Counted from the stretch's first letter, positions 28,801 through 36,923 are shown. The stretch: DNA of 64,000 nucleotides from Candidatus Thiodiazotropha sp. CDECU1 (GCF_963455295.1 NZ_OY734020.1:1798001-1862000), one strand, 5' to 3'. Notes: generated by a model not told the origin, from the letters alone. Numbers and translations: made by a program.

Positions 28801-29299
28801 CCACGATGAGATCCGTTTCTGGATCGACTATATCGCGGGCGCCGACTATATGTACGATGACAAGGGCCGCTATGGCGGATTGAAATCGGGGGAACATTTC
28901 GTGATTGTGGGCGATCTCAACGCCGACCCCCATGATGGCGACAGCACCGGCAACCCGGCCGGCAAGCTGCTGGCCTCACCCCTGGTCAACACCTCGATCA
29001 CCCCGGTCAGCCTAGGTGGTGCAGATGCGGCGATTAGGCAGGGTGGGATCAACACGACTCACCTGGGCGGCGCGGATTTCGATACCGCCGACTTTGCCGA
29101 TTGGACGCCGGGCAATCTGCGGGTCGATTATGTATTGCCATCGGTAGGACTGGATATGATCAGTGCTGGTGTGTTCTGGCCATCCGCCAGTGACCCCCTG
29201 TTTGGTCTGGTGGGTGACTGGCCGTTCCCCAGTTCGGATCATAGATTGGTTTGGATTGATGTTTTGAAAAAGATTAATCGGGGGAAGTGGGACAGATAG
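25886..29299 (+). CDS. Secreted nuclease with lamin-tail, OB-like and two EEP nuclease/phosphatase domains
   Basis: A 1137-residue exported protein. A signal peptide (about 1-21, ending TTVLA) is followed by a lamin-tail domain (about 24-185; VFINEIHYDNVGADAGEFVEI). A Gly/Asp linker, an OB-fold-like region (about 205-340) and a first EEP domain (about 465-760) come next. That EEP has ASFNLLNL, GLQEVQD, LINNHFSSKGG, VLGDLNEF and SDHDPVLL. A second EEP domain fills about 768-1130, with FATFNASLN, LLLNEFDYD, ASHPTPP, VGDLNADP and SSDHRLVW. The first half resembles ExeM-type extracellular DNases. The second EEP replaces the usual C-terminal sorting signal. The likely job is degrading extracellular DNA for nutrients. 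Confidence 0.9.
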   Translation: MHHQKSLLALLLSLSATTVLADTPVFINEIHYDNVGADAGEFVEITGPTGTDLSGWQLVLYNGSSSVLSPYETLDLSGVLSDDTGSGYGFTMVAHSGIQNGAPDGIALVDNSGTVVQFLSYEGSFSANSGPAAGMTSIDIGVAESSSTQVGESMQLQGSGTLDTDFVWVAGLDDTPGNLNIDQSLNGSDPGDGGDGGGAGTPDSVAIYDIQGAGHNSPYEGQQVTTSGVVTAVDSNAFFAQDPLGDNDPATSDAIYVFTQSTPAVAVGDEVELTGVVNEYTPGGSATGNLSTTQFYRPDIVVLSQGNILPDPVMIGEGGRVPPQQVIDNDQFNQFDPQQDGIDFYESLEAMRVKVMNVVAVSATNRYGEIFVLADNGDDATGLNERGGITIRPGDFNPERVQIDFDSGIHSLYQLVETGDRLGHVTGVVGYSYGNFEVYPTEDFTPQRGGLEPETSILESEHKHQLTIASFNLLNLDPNDEDGDSDLADGRFDQLAEQIVNNLNSPDIIGLQEVQDNSGSLDDGVVDADLSLQVLVEAIVNAGGPGYEYIDNPPLNNQDGGQPGGNIRVAYLFNPETVETVWESVTKITDSDLSDGDAFLDSRKPLYARFKAADDEFHLINNHFSSKGGSTPLFGQVQPPVNGSEDERIAQAGVVNSFVTSILDEAPHANVVVLGDLNEFEFLEPLKVLKGDDTPELVNMTESLPTLERYSYNYQGNAQALDHILVTYNLAARAEYDAVHLNSEFSSAASDHDPVLLRLNMEEHGKTLRFATFNASLNRSASGELIADLSGGDNAQAQAVAEIIQRVRPDVLLLNEFDYDPDGEAIRLFNRKYLMKSQNGAKRIKYKYVYFAESNTGIPTGLDMDNDGVTDGPGDAQGFGFYPGQYGMVVLSRYPIKQKKVRTFQHFLWKDMPDAMLPWDWYSAEEREILRLSSKSHWDIPIKVKGRIVHLLASHPTPPVFDGDEDRNGRRNHDEIRFWIDYIAGADYMYDDKGRYGGLKSGEHFVIVGDLNADPHDGDSTGNPAGKLLASPLVNTSITPVSLGGADAAIRQGGINTTHLGGADFDTADFADWTPGNLRVDYVLPSVGLDMISAGVFWPSASDPLFGLVGDWPFPSSDHRLVWIDVLKKINRGKWDR

Positions 29300-29337
29300 A
29301 CTCTGATATGGCGTTTTTACCAAAATACCAGTAGGAA

Positions 29338-29364
29338 GGGGTGTCGGTGGTGAGCCGGCACCCC
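29338..29364. terminator. Hairpin between convergent genes (terminator-like)
   Basis: GGGGTGTCGG and CCGGCACCCC form a 10-pair stem with one G-T wobble and a 7-base loop, 38 bases after the nuclease stop codon and before the end of the small cysteine protein gene. There is no uridine tract, so it may need other factors. Confidence 0.4.
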
Positions 29365-29377
29365 GCTGTAGTATCAA

Positions 29378-29575
29378 TCAGTGAAGTTCTCTATATTTTG
29401 TGAAGTTATATTTACTGTCCAGTTCGGCCCTCTCTTCATCTGATACCGATAGGTAGTATTTTTTCCACCCGGGGCAGAAATTAATATGCCAACGCCAAAC
29501 CCTGCCCACTATGGATTTTGGGTTTTGGTCATATTTGTTTCTTAGATTACAGTGCTCACAATCATGCTCTGTCAT
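29378..29575 (-). CDS. Small 65-residue cysteine-containing protein, unknown
   Basis: A 65-residue basic protein with an N-terminal CEHC motif and a third cysteine in HINFCPGWKKYY. It has no signal peptide. A very good ribosome site (AGGAGAGAGGAT) precedes ATG 29575, and the sequence is not low-complexity, so I think it is a real gene. The CxxC motif plus downstream His and Cys could hold a metal. The function is unknown. It follows the alpha/beta hydrolase gene on the same strand. Confidence 0.65.
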   Translation of the reverse strand: MTEHDCEHCNLRNKYDQNPKSIVGRVWRWHINFCPGWKKYYLSVSDEERAELDSKYNFTKYRELH

Positions 29576-29623
29576 ATCCTCTCTCCTAATAAGTGCAGTG
29601 CACCCATCTCAAGCATAATTCAT

Positions 29624-30463
29624 TCATTCGGGTCCGTCTGGCATTTTGCTGAAATAGTCCTGTATCAACTTCGTTCTCGCATTATGTGCATCTAGGCTTC
29701 GATCCATGTAAGGATGAGATAAATCTTCTCCATCTAATACTTTCGCTCCACGTTTTTGCGCTTCGACCCTAAGTGGAGCGGTCATGTTTGAATTGAGAAC
29801 TTGATCCTTTTTTCCGGTTATCACAAAGATTTTACTGGCATCATCCGGAAGATTATTGACTGGATCAACCCTTTCAGGGCAGCCGAAATCGGAAAATCTG
29901 CTCGGGCTTGAATCAATTAATGCAGCGTCATGATCCACGCCTGATCCGATTGCATTCATCATCACAGCGCCACCGAGAGAAATGCCGTAAAGGAGGGTTT
30001 TGTCATATTTGGCATTTAAAGAGGTAATGATCTCTTTATAGTCTTCTATGATTGCGTTTATTCTTCTTTTTCCCTCTGAGTTTGCATAGCCTCTATAGTC
30101 ATATATATATACATCGTATCCGCTCAATGACAGATATTTCAGTGATGTAATGATTTGATCTGCGATCATGGCGTTCCCCAGTGCCATCAGGACATACCCT
30201 TTGGGTGGGGTTCTGTTTTCAGCTTTATTGTGTGAGTTGTATCTATATCCTCGGAGTATTTTGTTATCAGAGGTTGTGAAATGTGTTTGCTCGATAAGGG
30301 GAGATACCAATGCTCTGTTCTTATCGGGCTTAGGCGCCGCCAAACTCCAGAGCCAAAAAAGGAAAGGCTCCTGTATAGATCCGCATACGGTTTTTTCTCT
30401 TTCATCTGCAGCTGCATTGCTTACCAAGATGAAAAGGAAAAGTAGAGTTGTTGGAATGTTCAT
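29624..30463 (-). CDS. Exported alpha/beta hydrolase
   Basis: A 279-residue protein with a signal peptide (MNIPTTLLFLFILVSNAAA). The nucleophile elbow is YGISLGGAVM, with the serine at about residue 152. A YDYRGYANSEG segment before it is typical of BAAT/Abhydrolase-like folds. The likely acid is Asp in VITGKKDQV and the His is in LSHPYMD. The substrate is unknown. It is 15 bases downstream of the 241-residue unknown gene, so the two probably share a transcript. Confidence 0.75.
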   Translation of the reverse strand: MNIPTTLLFLFILVSNAAADEREKTVCGSIQEPFLFWLWSLAAPKPDKNRALVSPLIEQTHFTTSDNKILRGYRYNSHNKAENRTPPKGYVLMALGNAMIADQIITSLKYLSLSGYDVYIYDYRGYANSEGKRRINAIIEDYKEIITSLNAKYDKTLLYGISLGGAVMMNAIGSGVDHDAALIDSSPSRFSDFGCPERVDPVNNLPDDASKIFVITGKKDQVLNSNMTAPLRVEAQKRGAKVLDGEDLSHPYMDRSLDAHNARTKLIQDYFSKMPDGPE

Positions 30464-30478
30464 AGTGTCTCGGGATAT

Positions 30479-31204
30479 TTACTCCGGTCGATGCTCGCGT
30501 ATCGACTGCGCAGCCGCGAATTCAACTGCTTCCCCGATGGACTCCAGGGGCCAGCGGCGGTCATCCTCGTAGCGGTACAGTTCATCATTGATGTCGAAGT
30601 ACAAGACCCGTTCTCCGAGTCCGCGTTTGCGTAGAGAACTCAATTCCTCAAACAGCACCTGACTGTAGTTACTCTCGACAATGATGGCCTGGGCAAGGTC
30701 GATCGCGGCGGTGAAAACGTAAAACCACATGTTCATCTCCCGAGCCGGCGAGACTCCATCGGGCGGCATCAGCTGATTAGGCACTTCGACGCACACAGGT
30801 TGCGGTGGTGGATTAGGCCGGGATTGGGGCCAGAGCAGCATTGTGTAGTATCCGGCCTGATCTAGACGCAAGGTCAATCTACCGATCCTGGGCAGGAAGT
30901 TCTCTGCCTTCCAGGTTAAAAGCTTGCGGGATTCTTCCACATCGATCTCTTCATCCTCAGTGATCTCCAGGAAGAACTTCTCGTCAAACTGCCGAGACCA
31001 GAGGACAAGGCAAAACGGGTGCTTGATATCCATGCGCAGATTCTGGGCATAACGACGCGCCTCGTCGGTGCACCAGTTGCCTTGCATACTTCCCGCCGCG
31101 TCGATATCAAGCATCTGTTGACCAGCAAGCATCACTTCTTGTCGCAAACCTTCCCTGCGGGTTTGATAGTCGCTCAACCATTTTCTGTAGAGTTCATCGC
31201 TCAT
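30479..31204 (-). CDS. Unknown 241-residue soluble protein
   Basis: I do not recognise this protein. It has no signal peptide or membrane helix. It is acidic and rich in Trp and Glu, with segments such as FFLEITEDEEIDVEE, LTLRLDQAGYYTMLLWPQ and RVLYFDINDELYRYEDD. The proline-rich piece NPPPQP lies mid-protein. AAGGAGACTGTCGAT precedes ATG 31204, a good ribosome site. It is followed after 14 bases by the exported hydrolase gene. Confidence 0.6.
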   Translation of the reverse strand: MSDELYRKWLSDYQTRREGLRQEVMLAGQQMLDIDAAGSMQGNWCTDEARRYAQNLRMDIKHPFCLVLWSRQFDEKFFLEITEDEEIDVEESRKLLTWKAENFLPRIGRLTLRLDQAGYYTMLLWPQSRPNPPPQPVCVEVPNQLMPPDGVSPAREMNMWFYVFTAAIDLAQAIIVESNYSQVLFEELSSLRKRGLGERVLYFDINDELYRYEDDRRWPLESIGEAVEFAAAQSIREHRPE

Positions 31205-31353
31205 ATCGACAGTCTCCTTCCGTCGTCATGCTCTCGGTATTATCCACTATGAATTGTACTAGATATGTAGGGGTTTCAGGCGTGAATATTCACTTCCGGG
31301 CAGATAAAGCTATATTCCTGATCTATACTCGCTCGCAAAAAGGAGATCGAATC

Positions 31354-32349
31354 ATGCACATGTTTATTCTCATCTTCCTGTCATTGATCTTGCCTACCAC
31401 TTATGTTTATGCGGGTGATATGCAAGGCAGTCGTGATCACCCGGAAATTCCACGTGTGGCTGGTTCGGAAATCATCGGTTTTGAATACAACGAGTACGAT
31501 GCCGCCAACTTTTTGAAAGCAGACGCGAGTAAAAAAATAACCCTGGTTAATCCGGAAGGTAAACGGACGCGTATTCTCTATCTGGCAAAGGCGGGCGATA
31601 AGCCGCTGATGGTACAGAAGAACTATGATACTGCCTTGAGGCAACTGGGAAATGCCAATGAGATATACAGTTGCAAAAACACAGGATGTAACAGACATCT
31701 GCTTGCGACCACATTCTGGACGCGCAACACAATGGTTCCAACCGAGGGGCTAACTCACCCGTTTTATTTGCTGGGCTTCTCTCACACCTTCACTTCGCCG
31801 GCATATCGCTATATTGACGTAACGACGGATAGTACCAGATATCATGTTGGTGTGTCTGCCGCGGTTATCGCCGCGAACAACTCCAACAAGAAATTCAGGG
31901 AACGGACTGTGATGCTGGTTGAGATTCTGGAGGTCAGCAATTTTGAGGCAACCCTGGAGTTTGTCGACGCATCCGAAATGCAGCAGCAAATTGGAGAGTC
32001 TGGGCACGTGGCCCTGTACGATATCCAGTTCGATCATGATAAAGCGACGTTACGACCTGAGTCCAATGAAACGATCACCGAGATAGTGAAGGCATTGAAA
32101 TCAGATCCCGCCTTACAACTCTACGTGGTAGGACATACTGATGATGTCGGAAGTCTGACGTACAACCAGGATCTTTCTCTGAAGCGCGCCAATAGTGTCG
32201 TTAAGTCATTGGTTGCCGCCGGCATCGAAGACAGCAGACTGACTGCGCTTGGTGTCGGACCTGCAGCACCGGTCAGCAGTAATGATACGGAAAGCGGTCG
32301 GGCAAAAAATCGACGTGTTGAGTTAGTAAAGCAGAGAACGGTTGACTGA
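31354..32349 (+). CDS. Exported OmpA-family protein with DUF4892-like N-terminal domain
   Basis: A 331-residue protein from ATG 31354, with a strong AAAGGAGATCG site upstream. It has a signal peptide (MHMFILIFLSLILPTTYVYA). An N-terminal domain (about 25-200) looks like DUF4892 (GSRDHPEIPRVAGSEIIGFEY, CKNTGC pair). The C-terminal OmpA domain binds peptidoglycan (YDIQFDHDKATLRPESNETI, VVGHTDDVGS, LSLKRANSVVKSL, GRAKNRRVELV). It would anchor to the cell wall. Its last 27 bases overlap the end of the convergent spermidine-synthase-like gene. Confidence 0.85.
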   Translation: MHMFILIFLSLILPTTYVYAGDMQGSRDHPEIPRVAGSEIIGFEYNEYDAANFLKADASKKITLVNPEGKRTRILYLAKAGDKPLMVQKNYDTALRQLGNANEIYSCKNTGCNRHLLATTFWTRNTMVPTEGLTHPFYLLGFSHTFTSPAYRYIDVTTDSTRYHVGVSAAVIAANNSNKKFRERTVMLVEILEVSNFEATLEFVDASEMQQQIGESGHVALYDIQFDHDKATLRPESNETITEIVKALKSDPALQLYVVGHTDDVGSLTYNQDLSLKRANSVVKSLVAAGIEDSRLTALGVGPAAPVSSNDTESGRAKNRRVELVKQRTVD

Positions 32350-34758
32350 TGGAAAAGCCATTAATATGGAGAAATAGAGCAGTGTCGCGATAAGGATAAC
32401 CGCAGTAAAGCCGAGATCGATAGCGATCAGCGTCGCCAATCCGGCACTGATCACAGAGGCATAACCGTTGATGCCCCAAGCCCATGGGATCAGGTTCGAG
32501 TCCTGCTTTTTCATTAAGGAGATGGCAAGAGGAAATGGCATCCCCATAAAGAATGCCAAAGGTGCGATAAGAAGTGAGGAGATTATGAACTTAATACCCA
32601 TGGGGTGATGACCCAATTGCCTGAACAGCGGCTCCAATAGAAACAGGTAACTTAGACTTAATGTGGCAATGGCAAGCACCGCCAGGAGAGCGATTCTGTA
32701 GTGCGATCTTGTATGGGACCAACGCTCGCTAACAAAACTACCTAACCCCGCAAACAGCAGAAATCCAGTGAGAGAGATCGAGATGGCATAAATGGGGTGG
32801 TGCAGAAAAAGAATGAATTTTTGTATGGTTGCGATTTCGATAAACAGGAAAGCCACACCGATAGCGAAGAAGTAGTAGAAAACACGCCAGCGGCTCAAGC
32901 CCCCACCTGTTGTCCCTGTGTTGCGCGAGATGATGTGTAAGGGCAGCAGTATCAACAGGGCGCTGAGCAGCGTGGTGATCACCAGGGTAATGATCAGGAT
33001 GATGTAGCCCCACTCGATCAACGGCATGCCCCCCTGGTGGCGCAGCTTCAATGCCTCGAAGAAGCTCTCCCATTTGAAGAAGTGGTGGAAATAGGGTCTG
33101 TCGTCCGAAGCGGGCTGGAGATCGAATTTATAGCTCTCCAGGAGTTGGTCCTTGTCACCCGAAACGATCTGTTTGCTTGCCCGGTAGAAATAGGGTTCAC
33201 GCAGTTGGTTGTAACGGTTTGCCTGCGCTTCGTTGAGGCGATGGCTGTAGGCCAGGTCAAAAAGCCTTGCCTGGCAAAAGGTGTCCGCCAGATCGAGCTC
33301 CTGAGAGGTGAAGGTCCCGTTCTTCACCAGCAGGGTAGCGGTCTGCCAGTTTCGAATCAGCAGCAGACGTTTATCCAGATCACTCAGTCCCAGGGTCTCC
33401 ATCGCCTGATGGGCGGTGAGGAGGAGTTTGAGGGTATCTCTGGGAGGTACCTTGATCCAGCGAGTGATAGCGAGATAGCCGTCCGGCGCCAGGTGTGAGA
33501 GGTAGAGCGCGAGGGCCTCCCGGGTATAGAGATAACTTTCATTCAAGGCATACAGGCCCGATGACGATGCGCTGGCCGCGTCGACCAGGGCGATCTGGAT
33601 CAGGTCATACTGTTTATCACTTTGGCCGAGGAAGTCCCGCGCTTCGGCGATGTGCAGCCTGGTGGTGGGGTTGTCATAGATTTCACCGGCGAACGCTTTG
33701 TAGTCGTTTCTCAGCAACTCAACCAGCTGGGGATTGAGTTCCAGGGCATCTATCGATTCTGTCCGGTGGTAGCGTGCCAGCAGCAGGTCGGAGCCGGTAC
33801 CGCTGCCGATCACCAGCAGTTCGGCAGGCCTTTTCAGATGGTAGGGGAGGGCCGAGGTTGTCTGGTCGAGATAGCTTAAGGCATCGAGGTCGCCGCTGAA
33901 GCGGGTGATGGCGGACATGTTGTCCGCATCGGTGAAGAGTCCCAGCTGTTGCGGTGGTTCCCGAGGGTTGATCAGGCTCAGCCCAGGGGCGTGGCGCAGT
34001 GGCATCTGGTCGCTGGCCACAAGGGTCAGGTAGCCCAGGGGGCTTGAGTATTGATCGACAACACCTGTGCCCTTGATCTGCAGTGTCTGCATCAATCCTT
34101 TATAGGGGGAGAAGTTGAGGGTGATCAATGGGGTGGTGTTGATCAGCAGAATCCCAATCAGCATCAGGGGAATGTAGAGCCGGGATTTATAAGAGAGATC
34201 GAGCTCCCATATGGCAATGGCCACTGCCGCCAAGCCGGCAAGGGTGATGGCAACCAGGATCTGTTGCGGCATCAGCAGAAACATGATCAGTACTATGCCC
34301 AGCGCCCCTATACCGGCGCCCAGCAGATCGACGGCATAGATGGTGGAGACCTGTTTCTCGCTGTAGACCATGAAGGTCATACAGATGGCACTGGCGGTGA
34401 AGACGAACGGCAGTGCCAGCAGCAGGCAGATGATCGCCAGATTGAGGGCCTGGCGAAAATCCCACAGCAGCTCCTCACTGTTGAAACTGAGCGACTGTGC
34501 AATCAGGTATGCCCCCAGGGCGCTAAGGGCGAAGAGCATCAGGGAGAGGGGATAGAGCCATCGGTAGTGGCGGGCGATCCTGGGCTGAATGGTCGAGAGC
34601 AGACTGCCGCTGATCCCGTAACCCAGCAGCGCCAGGGCGATGATCATGTAGGCGAAGTGGTGCCATTGAATAATCGAGAAGAGCCGCATCAGCAATATTT
34701 CATAACCGAGTGCCGATGCCGAAAGAATCGAGATCGAGATGTAGGGTGGACGATTCAA
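32323..34758 (-). CDS. Membrane spermidine-synthase-like (SAM-fold) protein
   Basis: An 811-residue protein. About seven helices form the N-terminus (1-220), a cytosolic SAM-binding domain lies at about 240-580, and another seven helices close it. The Rossmann motif is LLVIGSGTGSDLLLA, followed by the acidic ALELNPQLV. It belongs to the widespread SpeE-like membrane proteins of unknown substrate. The start is TTG 34758, 6 bases after the isoaspartate methyltransferase gene, which strongly suggests one operon. True aminopropyltransferase activity is unproven. Its 3' end overlaps the OmpA-family gene by 27 bases. Confidence 0.8.
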   Translation of the reverse strand: MNRPPYISISILSASALGYEILLMRLFSIIQWHHFAYMIIALALLGYGISGSLLSTIQPRIARHYRWLYPLSLMLFALSALGAYLIAQSLSFNSEELLWDFRQALNLAIICLLLALPFVFTASAICMTFMVYSEKQVSTIYAVDLLGAGIGALGIVLIMFLLMPQQILVAITLAGLAAVAIAIWELDLSYKSRLYIPLMLIGILLINTTPLITLNFSPYKGLMQTLQIKGTGVVDQYSSPLGYLTLVASDQMPLRHAPGLSLINPREPPQQLGLFTDADNMSAITRFSGDLDALSYLDQTTSALPYHLKRPAELLVIGSGTGSDLLLARYHRTESIDALELNPQLVELLRNDYKAFAGEIYDNPTTRLHIAEARDFLGQSDKQYDLIQIALVDAASASSSGLYALNESYLYTREALALYLSHLAPDGYLAITRWIKVPPRDTLKLLLTAHQAMETLGLSDLDKRLLLIRNWQTATLLVKNGTFTSQELDLADTFCQARLFDLAYSHRLNEAQANRYNQLREPYFYRASKQIVSGDKDQLLESYKFDLQPASDDRPYFHHFFKWESFFEALKLRHQGGMPLIEWGYIILIITLVITTLLSALLILLPLHIISRNTGTTGGGLSRWRVFYYFFAIGVAFLFIEIATIQKFILFLHHPIYAISISLTGFLLFAGLGSFVSERWSHTRSHYRIALLAVLAIATLSLSYLFLLEPLFRQLGHHPMGIKFIISSLLIAPLAFFMGMPFPLAISLMKKQDSNLIPWAWGINGYASVISAGLATLIAIDLGFTAVILIATLLYFSILMAFPSVNRSLLY

Positions 34759-34764
34759 AATTAT

Positions 34765-35508
34765 TCAATGCTCTCCAGTAAGCGGCACAAACCTGACAGG
34801 TAGAATCTGACGCACCCTGACCTCCTTGTCATCACCTTTGTCGACCAGCAGCAGCTGTTGGGTCATGAAGCGGCTCCCCACCGGGATGATCATCTTCCCT
34901 CCCGGTTTCAGCTGCTCGATCAGGGGAGGGGGGATGTGGCTGGCGGCAGCGGTGACGATGATGATGTCGAAGGGGGCATGCTCCTTCCAGCCGTAATAGC
35001 CGTCGCCGATGGAGACCTCTATGTTGTCATAACCGAGGCGCTTTAATCGCTCGGTTGCCTGTTTTCCCAGGGGTTCCACGATCTCCATGGTGTAGACCTT
35101 TTCCACCAGGCGCGAGAGCACCGCGGCCTGGTAACCGGAACCTGTGCCTATCTCGAGCGCTATGTCATCGGTCTTGGGATTCATCAGATCGGTCATGATC
35201 GCCACGATATAGGGTTGAGAGATGGTCTGGCCAAACCCTATCGGCTGGGGGCGGTTTTCATAGGCCCTGTCGCGGATATCCAGGGGTACGAACTGATGAC
35301 GCGGCACCTCTGCCAGCGCCTTCATGACCCGAGAATCGAGCTGTCTTTTATCCAGATAGCTACTGGTCTCACGGACATCCTGTTCGATCAGTCTCACCAT
35401 CCTCTGGCGGGCGGCGCTGTAGTCGTCATAGCCCACTTTTGCGACTGCATCGATACAGAAGAGAATCAGGACGAATAGCAGCAGGTAGAGAAATCGACTG
35501 ATGGTCAT
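34765..35508 (-). CDS. pcm: Exported protein-L-isoaspartate O-methyltransferase
   Basis: A 247-residue PCMT that repairs isoaspartyl residues using SAM. Family motifs: VPRHQFVP, IGFGQTISQPYIVAIMTDLM, EIGTGSGYQAAVLSRLV, DIIIVTAAASHIP and LKPGGKMIIPVG. Unlike the cytosolic enzyme it starts with a hydrophobic signal or anchor (FLYLLLFVLILFCIDAVA), so it probably acts in the periplasm. It is the first gene of a pair with the membrane SAM-fold protein, which may deal with methyl-donor supply or a related small substrate. ATG 35508 is the start. Confidence 0.88.
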   Translation of the reverse strand: MTISRFLYLLLFVLILFCIDAVAKVGYDDYSAARQRMVRLIEQDVRETSSYLDKRQLDSRVMKALAEVPRHQFVPLDIRDRAYENRPQPIGFGQTISQPYIVAIMTDLMNPKTDDIALEIGTGSGYQAAVLSRLVEKVYTMEIVEPLGKQATERLKRLGYDNIEVSIGDGYYGWKEHAPFDIIIVTAAASHIPPPLIEQLKPGGKMIIPVGSRFMTQQLLLVDKGDDKEVRVRQILPVRFVPLTGEH

Positions 35509-35560
35509 GTCTGTCTCCTCCTTTCCTACTTACAAATATAGTTCTTGGGGGAAAATAATG

Positions 35561-35715
35561 AGTCCGCAAATGAACGCAAATATAAGTTATTACCGCTTAA
35601 TTCAGTGCTTACCTAATGATTGACTTTCACTATAGGGCAGGAGGGCAACCCCGGGTCACCATATTGGCTAGTTAAAAATGCCCTATTTGCGTTCATTAGC
35701 GTTCATTTGCGGACT
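35561..35715. repeat. MITE-like element, 155 bases, copy A
   Basis: Perfect 17-base terminal inverted repeats (AGTCCGCAAATGAACGC at the left, its complement at 35699-35715). Next to the right repeat an inner copy TTTGCGTTCATTA repeats the motif. There is no coding capacity, so movement would need a transposase in trans. A second copy at 51735-51916 and a remnant at 1-98 show that it is dispersed. Confidence 0.8.
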
Positions 35716-35768
35716 AACAATCATTCACACTGATATGTGGCTGACTCCTACACCTACCTGTCACCAGG

Positions 35769-36923
35769 TTACTGAGTCAATATCAGCGTTGGCGGAGTGA
35801 CAATAGTTGGAGTTGTCGGAGTCAATGGTCTTCTGACCTTGACCATGGTAGTTGATGTTGCTGTTCCTGAGGAACTTTTTGCTGTCAGCGTGTAGGTCGT
35901 ATTACGCCTGGGCGAGATTTTGAGGGACCCGGTTGTTCCAACACGGCCGATACCGGGATTGATTTCAACATCAGTGGCGTCTCTGGTTCGCCATCTAAGG
36001 GTTGTGGATTTACCCAACTCAATAGTGCTTTTTTCGACAGAGAGGCTCGATTTTGGAATGCTGGCCACTGGGCTTGAGTTGACTTGAACGGAGAGCCTTT
36101 GCTTCACAGATCTATTCTCAGAGCCTCTGGCGGCCAGGGTGTAGGTTGTGTTTTCCGTGGGTGATATATCCTTGGATCCGGAGCTCGGAACCGTGCCGAT
36201 ATTTGGATGAATAGTCACTTTCCTGGCGTTATTCGTGACCCACCTCAATTTGGTGGTAGCCCCCTGATCGATCCTGTTTGGATTGGCTTGGAACTCAACA
36301 ATGCTTGGTGCCGGGCTCTGGCTTCCTGAGTACCATACGAAGAGACCAACGAGGGCACTGACCAGGGCAATCCCCAGCACGCCTATCAAGAGCGCCTTGT
36401 GGTTAGATTTCGGTTTATTCTCTACTGACTTTTTACGCGTCGATACTATTGGCCTTGTTCCCGTTCTGTCCCTTTCCAGGCCCTCGATTAGTCGATCGCA
36501 ATCGGTTCGAAAGTCCGGGTCGGGCCTCACCAGCATACCGTTTCGCTTGGAAAAATCGCGGATACTCTCTGGCAGATCCTTCGCTTTGGGCATCGATGCG
36601 CGCCGAACCAATAGGGGGATTACCGGTATGTTTCGCTTCAGTGCCGATTCCAATTCAATGCGGACAAAGTCCCCTGGCAGATCCAGGCGTCGATTGCCGC
36701 TCGCGTCTGTGGACGATAGCCAATCGCGGCCGATTACAGCCAGTAGAACCTCGCACTTGCCCACCTTCTCATCGATGTACTTGGAAAAATCGACACCCAG
36801 GGGGATATCGTCCACGTCCATGAACAGGGCCGAATCTCCAAAGTGCTCGACAAGGCGGTCATGAATCCTGCCAGTAACGTCCGCACTGTCTTCGCGTCGG
36901 TAAGAGATGAAGATGTTAGCGAT
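35769..36923 (-). CDS. TIR-domain membrane protein with two Ig-like domains; probable ATC start
   Basis: The frame is 384 residues from an ATC codon at 36923. The first conserved block (ANIFISYRREDSADVTGRI) begins right there, AAGGAGAA sits 6 bases upstream, and no ATG, GTG or TTG occurs between an in-frame TAA at 36954-36956 and ATG 36821, which would cut the TIR fold in half. The TIR domain covers about 1-150, with the likely catalytic Glu in FVRIELESAL (about 90). One membrane helix (LLIGVLGIALVSALVGLFV, about 178-196) and two Ig-like repeats (about 206-280 and 287-364) follow. The TIR part would be cytosolic and the Ig part periplasmic. An NAD-cleaving defence role is possible; a start-codon mutation is the alternative reading. 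Confidence 0.75.
   Translation of the reverse strand: MANIFISYRREDSADVTGRIHDRLVEHFGDSALFMDVDDIPLGVDFSKYIDEKVGKCEVLLAVIGRDWLSSTDASGNRRLDLPGDFVRIELESALKRNIPVIPLLVRRASMPKAKDLPESIRDFSKRNGMLVRPDPDFRTDCDRLIEGLERDRTGTRPIVSTRKKSVENKPKSNHKALLIGVLGIALVSALVGLFVWYSGSQSPAPSIVEFQANPNRIDQGATTKLRWVTNNARKVTIHPNIGTVPSSGSKDISPTENTTYTLAARGSENRSVKQRLSVQVNSSPVASIPKSSLSVEKSTIELGKSTTLRWRTRDATDVEINPGIGRVGTTGSLKISPRRNTTYTLTAKSSSGTATSTTMVKVRRPLTPTTPTIVTPPTLILTQ

Noticed and set aside
34051-34803. Open frame of 250 codons opposite the spermidine-synthase-like gene
   Set aside because: Same mirror-frame character; no ribosome site or domain.
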